Source: Pseudomonadota bacterium
GTDB taxonomy: Bacteria > Pseudomonadota > Alphaproteobacteria > Rhizobiales > Hyphomicrobiaceae
Length of the DNA: 20,477 bases
Direction of reading: 5' to 3'
Assembly (NCBI GenBank): GCA_023387235.1
Contig: JAEWIJ010000019.1
Span: 1-20,477 of the forward strand
Below are positions 1-6,676 of this stretch, piece after piece. Position 1 is the first letter of the stretch; every line of letters starts with the position of its first letter. The notes beneath the pieces are model-generated. The model was not told the DNA's origin. It made no database searches and was given only the letters and a program-made list of their open reading frames with translations. The position numbers and the translations under genes are program-made.

Positions 1-760
1 GTGCCGGGGCGGGCGCTGCCTGCGGCGGCAGGGCCGGCTGCGGCGTCGGGTTCGGCGCTGGCGAGGCAAAGGACGGCGGATTGAGCGGTGGCGCGGTGCG
101 CGCTGAGGGCCCCGGCGCCGGCGGCGAGGGCTCAGGCCGCGAGCGCGCCGGCCCGACACCGTCGTTCCAGCCGAGCGAGACGATCTGGATGCGCTGGTCG
201 CGCGGCGGATGCGTGCTGCTGCCGCCCCCCGCGCCGATGGCGCCAACGGCCGCAATGGCTTCGTCGTGGCTCGCGCCCATGCGGCCGAGGATGAAGCCGG
301 CGTAGCGGTCGGCCTCGAGCTCGACGCGATGGTTCTGGCCGGCGAAGTCCAGATGGCCCGCAATATGATGGCCGACCTCGTGCGCAATCACGAAGACGAG
401 CGCCCAGTATTTCTGCGTCTTGGCGCCGAGCTCGCGCATGAATGTCGAGTTGTAGAAGATATACCGCTGGCCATCCTCGCCGATCTGCGCTTCGGCATTG
501 GCCGTCTCCGCGCTCGCCCGCACCTGAATGCGGTCGGCGACGCCGGGAATACCGGTCGCTGCGAGAATCTCGCGGAACGTGGTCGCGGCCTCGCGGTCGG
601 ACTCGAAACTCCGCCGGATGCGCGGCGCCGTCGGACCGTGCAGGCCCCGTAGCTTGTTGCCGCTCGTCTCGTGATCGATGATGAACTGCGCATCAGCCGG
701 ACCGGCCAAGCCTGAAAACGCCAAGCCGGCTGCCAGTGCGCACCAGAACCGCGCTTTCAT
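1..760 (-). CDS. Secreted M48-family zinc metalloprotease, 3' end cut by window edge
   Basis: An open frame runs from an ATG at 760 to the left edge without a stop, about 253 codons visible. Residues 1-24 form a signal peptide (short basic start, Ala/Leu/Gly core, A-D-A before Gln25), so the protein is probably exported to the periplasm. The zinc site HEVGHH lies at residues 127-132 and the third ligand in VELEAD at about Glu147, followed by Asp151; this is the M48 (Ste24/HtpX-like) arrangement. The HExxH is flanked by hydrophobic residues (WALVFVIA), but no true membrane segment is visible beyond the signal peptide. After about residue 200 the chain becomes rich in Pro, Ala and Ser, a low-complexity tail leaving the window. 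It is divergent from the acyl-CoA cluster and shares a 251-base upstream region with it. Family assignment is firm; the substrate is unknown. Confidence 0.85.
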   Translation of the reverse strand, partial: MKARFWCALAAGLAFSGLAGPADAQFIIDHETSGNKLRGLHGPTAPRIRRSFESDREAATTFREILAATGIPGVADRIQVRASAETANAEAQIGEDGQRYIFYNSTFMRELGAKTQKYWALVFVIAHEVGHHIAGHLDFAGQNHRVELEADRYAGFILGRMGASHDEAIAAVGAIGAGGGSSTHPPRDQRIQIVSLGWNDGVGPARSRPEPSPPAPGPSARTAPPLNPPSFASPAPNPTPQPALPPQAAPAPA

Positions 761-873
761 GGCACCCCCCAACTGTCCCACCAAATCCTGCGGCCGAATT
801 TAGCCAATCCCGGCGCGCCTGACTACCCATCGGCGCGCGTCGCCCCGCCGCGCGGGAAGCTATTGTCGTACCA

Positions 874-893
874 GCACCCGCCCCTTAGGGTGC
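874..893. promoter_or_regulatory. Inverted repeat in the divergent intergenic region
   Basis: GCACCC (874-879) and GGGTGC (888-893) are perfect complements separated by 8 bases. They sit in the 251-base region between the divergent protease and 3-hydroxyacyl-CoA dehydrogenase starts, about 120 bases upstream of each. An A-rich stretch (905-918) follows. An operator for one or both promoters is possible, but no convincing -35/-10 pair was found and arms of this size can occur by chance in GC-rich DNA. Confidence 0.25.
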
Positions 894-1011
894 GATCACC
901 GTTAGAAAAAACAGGAAACGCCGATCGCGCGCCGGGAGCCGCGCACCGAGACTGCCGCGCCCCTGGCGGCCGCAGGCAGACCCAACCCATTCTGCGAGCA
1001 GAGAGGAAGAC

Positions 1012-2556
1012 ATGGCATTCGACGCGAATCGCGAGGACATGATCATCGGCGTCGTCGGCACCGGGACCATGGGCCGCGGCATCGTGCAGGTATCGGCCCA
1101 GGGCGGCATGCGCGTCATCGCCTACGACGAGAAGCCGGGCGCGGCCGAGGCGGCAAAGGAGTTTATCCGCAAGCTGCTCGCCTCCCAGGTCGAGAAAGGC
1201 CGCCTTCCCGCCGCCGACATGGAGGCGGCGCTCGGCCGGATCACCGTATCGAGCGACCTCAAGGACATGGCGAAGGCGCACTGTGTCGTCGAAGCCATCT
1301 TCGAGCGCCTCGACATCAAGCAGGAGATGTTCGCCCGCCTCGACGAGATCTGCGGGCCCGAGACGATCATCGCGTCGAACACCTCGTCGCTGCCGGTGAC
1401 CGCAATCGCCGCCAAGTCGAAGCACCCCGGCCGCATTGGCGGGATGCACTTCTTCAATCCCGTGCCGCTCATGAAGCTCGTCGAGATCATCCCCGGCCTC
1501 AAGACCGAACCGTGGGTGACGGACGCGCTCATGACCATCGGCCGGCGCATGACGCGCGAGCCCGTGCTCTGCGTCGACAGCCCAGGCTTCCTCGTCAATC
1601 ACATCGGGCGCGGCATGGGGCCGGAGTGCCAGCGCATTCTCATCGAGGATGTCGCGACGTTCTACGAGATCGACCGGATCATGACCGGCGCGCCGGGCTT
1701 CCGCATGGGGCCGTTCACGCTTTCCGATCTCGTCGGCATCGACATCGGCTCGGCGGCCATGGAGTCCATGTATGCGCAGTTCTACCAGGAGCCGGCCTAT
1801 TCCCCATCGCCGCTGATGACGCTGCGGGCTGCCGGCGGCCTGCTCGGCCAGAAGACCGGCCAGGGCTGGTACACCTACGAAGGCGGCAAGAAGGTCGAGC
1901 CGGAAGGACGCGCGACACCGTCAGCGCTGCCGAAGTCCGTGTGGCTGCGCCCGAGCGATCACAATCAGGATCTGCAGGCACCCTTCATCGAGTATCTCAA
2001 GAGCACGGGCGTCGAGATCGAAAGCGGCGCGACGCCGAGCAAGGATGCGCTGATCGTCATCACGCCGGTCGGCTATGACCTGACGACCGCCGTCGCCGAG
2101 CTGAAGATGGATGGCGCGCGAACTGTTGCCGTGGACCTGCTTTTTGGTCTCAAAGGTCCGCGCACGGTCATGATCACGCCCGCAACCGACCCCAAGTACC
2201 GCGACGAAGCTCACGCCCTCATGGCGCACGACGGGCAGGCCGCGATCGTGATCAACGACAGCCCCGGCTTCGTTGCGCAGCGCGCCGTCGCCGCGCTCGT
2301 CAATGTGGGCTGCAATATCGCCCAGCGCGCCATCGGCGTGCCGGCGGATATCGACAAGGGTGCCAAGCTCGGCCTCGGCTATCCGTTCGGGCCGATCGAG
2401 TGGGGCGACCGCATCGGCCCGGGCCGCGTGCTCTTCATCCTCGAACGTCTCTTCGAGTTCTACCGCGATCCGCGCTACAAGCCCTCGCCCTGGCTCAAGC
2501 GCCGCGTCATGCTCGGCCTGCCGCTTTCGGCACCGGAAGGTCTCGTGCGCGGATGA
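1012..2556 (+). CDS. 3-hydroxyacyl-CoA dehydrogenase, two-C-domain form
   Basis: This 514-residue protein should oxidise (S)-3-hydroxyacyl-CoA to 3-oxoacyl-CoA with NAD+ in the cytoplasm. The Rossmann motif GTGTMG covers residues 16-21 (glycines 16, 18, 21). The substrate and catalytic block has SNTSS at 122-126, the catalytic His146 in MHFFNP, Glu158 of the His-Glu pair, and Asn196. A first C-terminal domain (about 188-290) ends in the usual GxKTGxGWYxY motif. A second, related domain (about 370-500) carries YPFGPIEWGD. The length matches the duplicated PaaH/FadB-type form rather than the short single-domain Hbd (about 290). The start at 1012 has an AGAGGAAG ribosome site. It heads a same-strand run with an acyl-CoA synthetase and an SDR. 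The exact substrate (straight-chain, branched or aromatic-derived) cannot be read from sequence. Confidence 0.9.
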   Translation: MAFDANREDMIIGVVGTGTMGRGIVQVSAQGGMRVIAYDEKPGAAEAAKEFIRKLLASQVEKGRLPAADMEAALGRITVSSDLKDMAKAHCVVEAIFERLDIKQEMFARLDEICGPETIIASNTSSLPVTAIAAKSKHPGRIGGMHFFNPVPLMKLVEIIPGLKTEPWVTDALMTIGRRMTREPVLCVDSPGFLVNHIGRGMGPECQRILIEDVATFYEIDRIMTGAPGFRMGPFTLSDLVGIDIGSAAMESMYAQFYQEPAYSPSPLMTLRAAGGLLGQKTGQGWYTYEGGKKVEPEGRATPSALPKSVWLRPSDHNQDLQAPFIEYLKSTGVEIESGATPSKDALIVITPVGYDLTTAVAELKMDGARTVAVDLLFGLKGPRTVMITPATDPKYRDEAHALMAHDGQAAIVINDSPGFVAQRAVAALVNVGCNIAQRAIGVPADIDKGAKLGLGYPFGPIEWGDRIGPGRVLFILERLFEFYRDPRYKPSPWLKRRVMLGLPLSAPEGLVRG

Positions 2557-2563
2557 GGCCGCC

Positions 2564-2591
2564 AGGATCGCGGCCACGGCCGCGATCCTTT
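2564..2591 (+). terminator. Perfect 12-base inverted repeat followed by a short T run
   Basis: AGGATCGCGGCC (2564-2575) is complemented exactly by GGCCGCGATCCT (2578-2589) with only two bases between, so RNA would fold into an 11-pair stem with a 4-base loop, followed by TTT. It starts 8 bases after the dehydrogenase stop and lies 38 bases before the next start. It may be an intrinsic terminator, a partial attenuator, or an RNA-stabilising 3' hairpin inside an otherwise operon-like run. Confidence 0.6.
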
Positions 2592-2628
2592 CAGCAAGTC
2601 ACCACCATCAATTCAGGAATACCTCTCG

Positions 2629-4725
2629 ATGTCGTTCGAGCGTCTTTTCGATCCCAATGCCATTGCCATCATCGGCGCATCCGGCGACCTCTCGCGCATC
2701 AGCGGACAACCGATCGCCGCGCTCAAGGGCGCGGGCTTCAAGAAGCCCATCCATCTCGTCAATCCGAAGTACGGCGAGTTGCATGGTCTCAAGTGCTATC
2801 CGAGCGCGGCGGCGATCGGGTCGCCCGTCGATCTCGCGCTGATCGCCGTGCCGGCAAAGGGCGTGCCCGATGCCGTCCGCGATTGCGGCAAGGCGGGCAT
2901 TCCTTTCGCGATCGTGCTGACGGCCGGCTTCCGAGAGGGCGGCGCGGAAGGCCGCAAGCTGGAGGATGAACTGCTTGAGGCCGCGCGCGAGAGCAACGTG
3001 CGCGTGATCGGGCCGAACTGTCAGGGCGCATTGTCGGTCCCGTCGCGCATGTGGTGCGTGTTCGGCAGCGTCAGCCAGGAGACGCAGCTTCGCGAGGGGC
3101 CGGTCTCGTGCGCCTTCCAGTCCGGCGGCTTCGGCTATGCCGTCGTGAACATGGCGGAAGCACAGGGGCTCGGTTTCCGGCACGTGGTCTCGACGGGCAA
3201 CGAGACGGACATCACCATGCCGGAGCTGCTCGGCGAATTCCTCGACGATCCCGGCACGAAGCTCGCCTTCGCCTACATGGAAGGTACACCGAACGCGCGG
3301 AGCCTGCTCGATCTCGGCCGCAAGTCGCTCGAAACGGGCAAGCCCGTGTTCATCTGGAAAGGCGCACAGACCGAGAGCGGCACCAAGGCCGCCGCCTCGC
3401 ACACCGCCAACATGACGGGCAACTACGATCTCTATCGCGCCGCTTTCCGCCAGTCGGGCCTCATCGAGGTGCAGGATGTCGAGGAGATCGTCGACGTCGC
3501 CAAGCTCGCGCTGCAAGGACGCTTGCCGAAGGGCCGCAACATCGGCGTGCTCTCCATCTCCGGCGGCTCCGGCATCGTGTTCGCCGATCGCGCCGTCAAG
3601 GACGGCCTCGCCCTGCCGAGCTTCTCGCAGCGCTCCGTCGATGCCCTGAAGACGGTCATCCCGAGCTTCGGCGCGGCGGACAATCCCGCAGATACGACCG
3701 CTGGCGTGTTCAACGATCCGGGCCTCTTCACCAAGGCGCTCGACATCATTCTCGAAGACCCAGCGATCGACCAGCTCTCGATCCTGCTCGCCTCGGCGGG
3801 CGGCAAGGCAATTGCACTTGCGGCACAAGCGATCGTCGATGCGGCTGCCAAGACGGACAAACCCGTTCATGTCGCGTGGTCCGGTCGCCGCGACAAATCC
3901 GAGGAAGCCTGGCAGATGTTTCACGAGGCCGGCATTCCACACATGGCCTCGCCGATCCGTCTCGCGCACGCCGCCGCCGTGCTCGCACGCTATGCCGAGG
4001 ATCGCCGGCGCCTGCTGCCGCGCGTTGCGCCAACGATCGAGATCCCGTCAGGCCTCGATCTGCCGAGCGGCGCCGTCACGCTTTCCGAGATCGAGAGCAA
4101 GGCGATCCTGTCGCGCTTCGGCGTGCCGGTGACGCGCGAGGTCGTCGTGCCGCCGAACGGCGATTTCGCGCGGCTTACGGCCAATCTGAGCGGCCCGTTC
4201 GCGGTCAAGATCGTCTCGCGCGATATCGCGCACAAGACGGAAGCCGGCGGCGTCAAACTGAAAGTCGCAGCCGAGGATCTTCCTAAGGTCGCGAGCGAGA
4301 TCATCGCGAGCGCCCAGCGCTACAAGCCGGACGCTCTCATCGACGGTGTACTCGTCAGCGAGATGGCCTCCGGCGTCGAGGCGCTGATCGGCGTCGTGAA
4401 CGATGAGAGCTTCGGGCCGACTGTCGCGCTCGGTCTCGGTGGCGTGCTGACGGAAGTGCTGAAGGACGTCACCTTCCGCATCGCGCCTTTCGATCTCGAG
4501 ACGGCGCACGACATGATCGCGGAGCTGCGCGGCGCCAAGCTTTTCGACGGCTATCGCGGCAGTCCGCCCGCCGACAAGGAGGCGCTCGCGGCCATGCTGG
4601 TCGAAGTCTCACGCATGGCGGCCGCACTTGGCGACCGACTCAAGGAGATGGACATCAATCCGGTGTTCGTGCGGGCGAAGGGCGAGGGCTGCGTCGCTGC
4701 CGACGCGCTGATCGTGCTCAAATAA
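2629..4725 (+). CDS. NDP-forming acyl-CoA synthetase (acetate--CoA ligase family), fused subunits
   Basis: This 698-residue protein belongs to the ADP-forming acetyl/acyl-CoA synthetase family related to succinyl-CoA synthetase. It interconverts an acid plus CoA and ATP with an acyl-CoA plus ADP and phosphate, via a phosphohistidine. A CoA-binding Rossmann domain fills about residues 5-135, with IGPNCQG at 127-133. A ligase-like flavodoxin domain follows; its SHTANMTG segment carries His258, aligning with the family's phosphorylated His of SHTGALAG. A second ligase domain has SISGGSG at 309-315. The C-terminal third (about 475-695) is an ATP-grasp domain with an acid-rich GLGGVLTEVLKD stretch. 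Alpha and beta parts are fused in one chain, as usual in bacteria. Together with the neighbouring dehydrogenase and SDR it suggests acid activation or CoA-ester energy recovery. Substrate unknown. Confidence 0.9.
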   Translation: MSFERLFDPNAIAIIGASGDLSRISGQPIAALKGAGFKKPIHLVNPKYGELHGLKCYPSAAAIGSPVDLALIAVPAKGVPDAVRDCGKAGIPFAIVLTAGFREGGAEGRKLEDELLEAARESNVRVIGPNCQGALSVPSRMWCVFGSVSQETQLREGPVSCAFQSGGFGYAVVNMAEAQGLGFRHVVSTGNETDITMPELLGEFLDDPGTKLAFAYMEGTPNARSLLDLGRKSLETGKPVFIWKGAQTESGTKAAASHTANMTGNYDLYRAAFRQSGLIEVQDVEEIVDVAKLALQGRLPKGRNIGVLSISGGSGIVFADRAVKDGLALPSFSQRSVDALKTVIPSFGAADNPADTTAGVFNDPGLFTKALDIILEDPAIDQLSILLASAGGKAIALAAQAIVDAAAKTDKPVHVAWSGRRDKSEEAWQMFHEAGIPHMASPIRLAHAAAVLARYAEDRRRLLPRVAPTIEIPSGLDLPSGAVTLSEIESKAILSRFGVPVTREVVVPPNGDFARLTANLSGPFAVKIVSRDIAHKTEAGGVKLKVAAEDLPKVASEIIASAQRYKPDALIDGVLVSEMASGVEALIGVVNDESFGPTVALGLGGVLTEVLKDVTFRIAPFDLETAHDMIAELRGAKLFDGYRGSPPADKEALAAMLVEVSRMAAALGDRLKEMDINPVFVRAKGEGCVAADALIVLK

Positions 4726-4744
4726 GAACAACAGGAGAAACGCC

Positions 4745-5497
4745 ATGGATCTCGATCTTGCGAGCAAGACGGCCATCGTCACCGGCGCGAGCATGGGCAT
4801 CGGCCGCGGCATCGCGAAGGCGCTCGCGGCAGAGGGCGTGCGGCTCGCGCTCGTGGCGCGGCGTCTCAATCTGCTGGAGGAAGTCGCGAGCGAGATAACG
4901 ACCGCGGGTGGCATCGCGCCCCTCCTCATTCAGCAGGACTTCATGGCCGAGGAAGCTCCGGACCGCATCGCGACGCGCGCGCTCGCCGAGTTCGGCGCGG
5001 TGGACATCCTGATCAACAATGCGGGCGGAAGCCGTCACTTCGGCAAGGACGCGGCGGAAGAGCAGTGGGTCGAGGCGATGACGCTCAATTTCACGCGTCA
5101 GCGCCAGCTCGCGCATCGCCTGCTCGATCAGATGATCGCGCGGAAGTGGGGGCGGATCATCAACATCACAGGCAAGTCCGAGCCTGATGGCGTGAACGGC
5201 GCGTTCGCCGCGAAGGCCGCGATGCACGCCTGGGCCAAGGGCCTCTCGCGCGAGGTCGGCAAGGCGGGCATCACGGTGAACTGCATTCCGCCAGGCCGCA
5301 TCATGAGCGAGCAGATCCGCCGCAACTATACGCCCGAGTATCGGCAGTGGCAGGCCGACAACGAAATCCCTGTCGGGCGTTACGGTGAGCCTGAGGACAT
5401 TGCGAACCTCGTCACCTTCCTCGTCTCGCCACGCGCGTCCTACATCACCGGAACAGTCATTCCGGTCGACGGTGGCTTGAGGCGTTATCAGTTTTGA
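4745..5497 (+). CDS. SDR-family oxidoreductase lacking the catalytic tyrosine
   Basis: A 250-residue short-chain dehydrogenase/reductase with the Rossmann motif GASMGIGRG (about 14-22), the NNAGG motif at 91-95, structural Asn115 and the PPGR segment after the active site. It would be called a FabG-like reductase, but the catalytic tetrad is altered: Lys157 is present, while the position four residues earlier, normally Tyr, is Ala153 (the stretch reads NGAFAAKAAM). The Ser region reads NITGKS. It starts 19 bases after the acyl-CoA synthetase stop with an ideal AACAGGAG ribosome site, so the two are probably co-transcribed. Such imperfect BKR-like SDRs are a recognised subgroup; whether they reduce ketones, use another acid, or act as binding or lyase proteins is not settled from sequence. 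Family call is firm, reaction is not. Confidence 0.85.
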   Translation: MDLDLASKTAIVTGASMGIGRGIAKALAAEGVRLALVARRLNLLEEVASEITTAGGIAPLLIQQDFMAEEAPDRIATRALAEFGAVDILINNAGGSRHFGKDAAEEQWVEAMTLNFTRQRQLAHRLLDQMIARKWGRIINITGKSEPDGVNGAFAAKAAMHAWAKGLSREVGKAGITVNCIPPGRIMSEQIRRNYTPEYRQWQADNEIPVGRYGEPEDIANLVTFLVSPRASYITGTVIPVDGGLRRYQF

Positions 5498-5550
5498 ACG
5501 CTCTCGCTTCGCCACAAGCGCCACCTCGTCCCTTCCCACAGCGCTGAAGG

Positions 5551-5654
5551 CGTGTCTTCGACACGACTGGGGAGGTTAGGAGGGGGGATTGCAGAACGCC
5601 AGCGGTAGGGATTCCCCCCACCCCTAGCCCCTCCCCGCAAGGGGGAGGGGAATC
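5551..5654. repeat. Intergenic inverted-repeat element / bidirectional terminator
   Basis: The space between the convergent SDR and crotonase genes is packed with dyads. CGTGTC (5551-5556) pairs with GACACG (5560-5565). A G-rich arm (5569-5590) is an imperfect complement of a C-rich arm (5611-5636). CCCCTCCCC (5628-5636) pairs exactly with GGGGAGGGG (5642-5650) around a GCAAG loop, and GATTCCCC (5610-5617) pairs with GGGGAATC (5647-5654), giving alternative folds. Elements of this C-run/GCAAG/G-run type are commonly dispersed in Hyphomicrobiales genomes; that it is multicopy here is inference. A role as terminator for both converging genes fits the position. Confidence 0.65.
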
Positions 5655-5676
5655 AGGCGGCCGGCGAGCCTAGCTC

Positions 5677-6486
5677 TCAAAATGGATCCTTCGGATCGAA
5701 CTTCGGCCGGCGCTTCTCCATGAGCGCGGTCATGCCTTCCTTCGCCTCCGGCCCCGAGAAGCCCATGAACTCCATAGCGAGGGAAGCATCGAACGTCGGG
5801 CCCGCCATGCGCAGCCAGTTGTTGAGCGCGTGCTTCGTCCAGCGCACGGCCGCCGGCGGCATGGCAACGAGACGCTCGGCCACACCCAGCGCCGTCTCCA
5901 CTACCTTGTCGTCATCCGCGACGAGCGACACGAGGCCAATGCGCTCGGCTTCCTCGCCCGTCAGCGGATCGTTCAGCAAGAGGTAGTACTTCGCCTTGGC
6001 CATACCGACGAGCAGCGGCCAGATGATCGCGGCATGGTCGCCCGCCGCGACGCCGAGCCGCGCGTGACCGTCGATGATGCGCGCCTTGCGCCCCGCGACC
6101 GTGACATCCGAGAGCATGGCGGCTGCAAGCCCCGCCCCGACGCACGGTCCCTCGATGGCCGCGACGACCGGCTTCGTGCAGTTGATCACGTTGTAGACGA
6201 GATCGCTCGCCTCGCGCCAAACACGCGTGCGCACGTCCCAGCTTTCGTGCATCTCCTTGATCATGGAGAGATCGCCGCCGGCCGAGAACACGCCGCCCTC
6301 GCCGCGCAGCACGGCAACGGAGGTCTCGGGATCGCGATCGATATCACGCCAGACCTCCGCGATCTCCCGGTGGCCGTTGGCATCGAGCGCGTTGAGCTTG
6401 CCCGGATTGGACATGATGACCTCGAGCACGCGCGGACGCGGGCGGGCGAACTTCAAGGCCTTGTAGCGGGCATAGGGCTCGGTCAT
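5677..6486 (-). CDS. Crotonase-fold (enoyl-CoA hydratase/isomerase family) protein without the hydratase glutamates
   Basis: A 269-residue crotonase-superfamily protein. The start at 6486 is chosen over upstream in-frame starts because AAGGA sits 8 bases before it and homology-like sequence begins there. The oxyanion-hole segments FSAGGDL (67-73) and VGAG (116-119) are present, so it should bind an acyl-CoA and stabilise an enolate. Aligned by eye with rat mitochondrial hydratase, the catalytic Glu144 position is Ala121 and the Glu164 position is His141 (in IIDGHARLG), and an Asp150-His151 pair occurs in the next loop. It is therefore unlikely to be a standard enoyl-CoA hydratase; an isomerase, hydrolase, decarboxylase or unusual hydratase remain possible. 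It converges with the acyl-CoA cluster and is probably functionally linked to it. Superfamily certain, reaction not. Confidence 0.88.
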   Translation of the reverse strand: MTEPYARYKALKFARPRPRVLEVIMSNPGKLNALDANGHREIAEVWRDIDRDPETSVAVLRGEGGVFSAGGDLSMIKEMHESWDVRTRVWREASDLVYNVINCTKPVVAAIEGPCVGAGLAAAMLSDVTVAGRKARIIDGHARLGVAAGDHAAIIWPLLVGMAKAKYYLLLNDPLTGEEAERIGLVSLVADDDKVVETALGVAERLVAMPPAAVRWTKHALNNWLRMAGPTFDASLAMEFMGFSGPEAKEGMTALMEKRRPKFDPKDPF

Positions 6487-6676
6487 CGGCGGGTTCCTTA
6501 GGCGTTTCCTCGCGGGCGGGCACTGGCTCAAGGTGTAGGCGGGAGGTACGAAACGCGCAACCGCAGGGGCGAGGCGCGAATCCGATTGGCGGGATCACGA
6601 GAAGGCCCCAAAGTGCCCTTAGCGCGACGGGTACGCGCATCCGCCCGCCCGACCGGATACTCCAGTGGAACCAGAA

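Noticed and set aside
823..1602. Long minus-strand open frame overlapping the 3-hydroxyacyl-CoA dehydrogenase gene
   Set aside because: It is the antisense shadow of a clear gene in GC-rich DNA, with composition dominated by Arg, His, Asp and Gly and no recognisable motif.
2608..3969. 453-residue minus-strand frame opposite the acyl-CoA synthetase gene
   Set aside because: Antisense shadow; no domain, no ribosome site, and the plus-strand gene has full family motifs.
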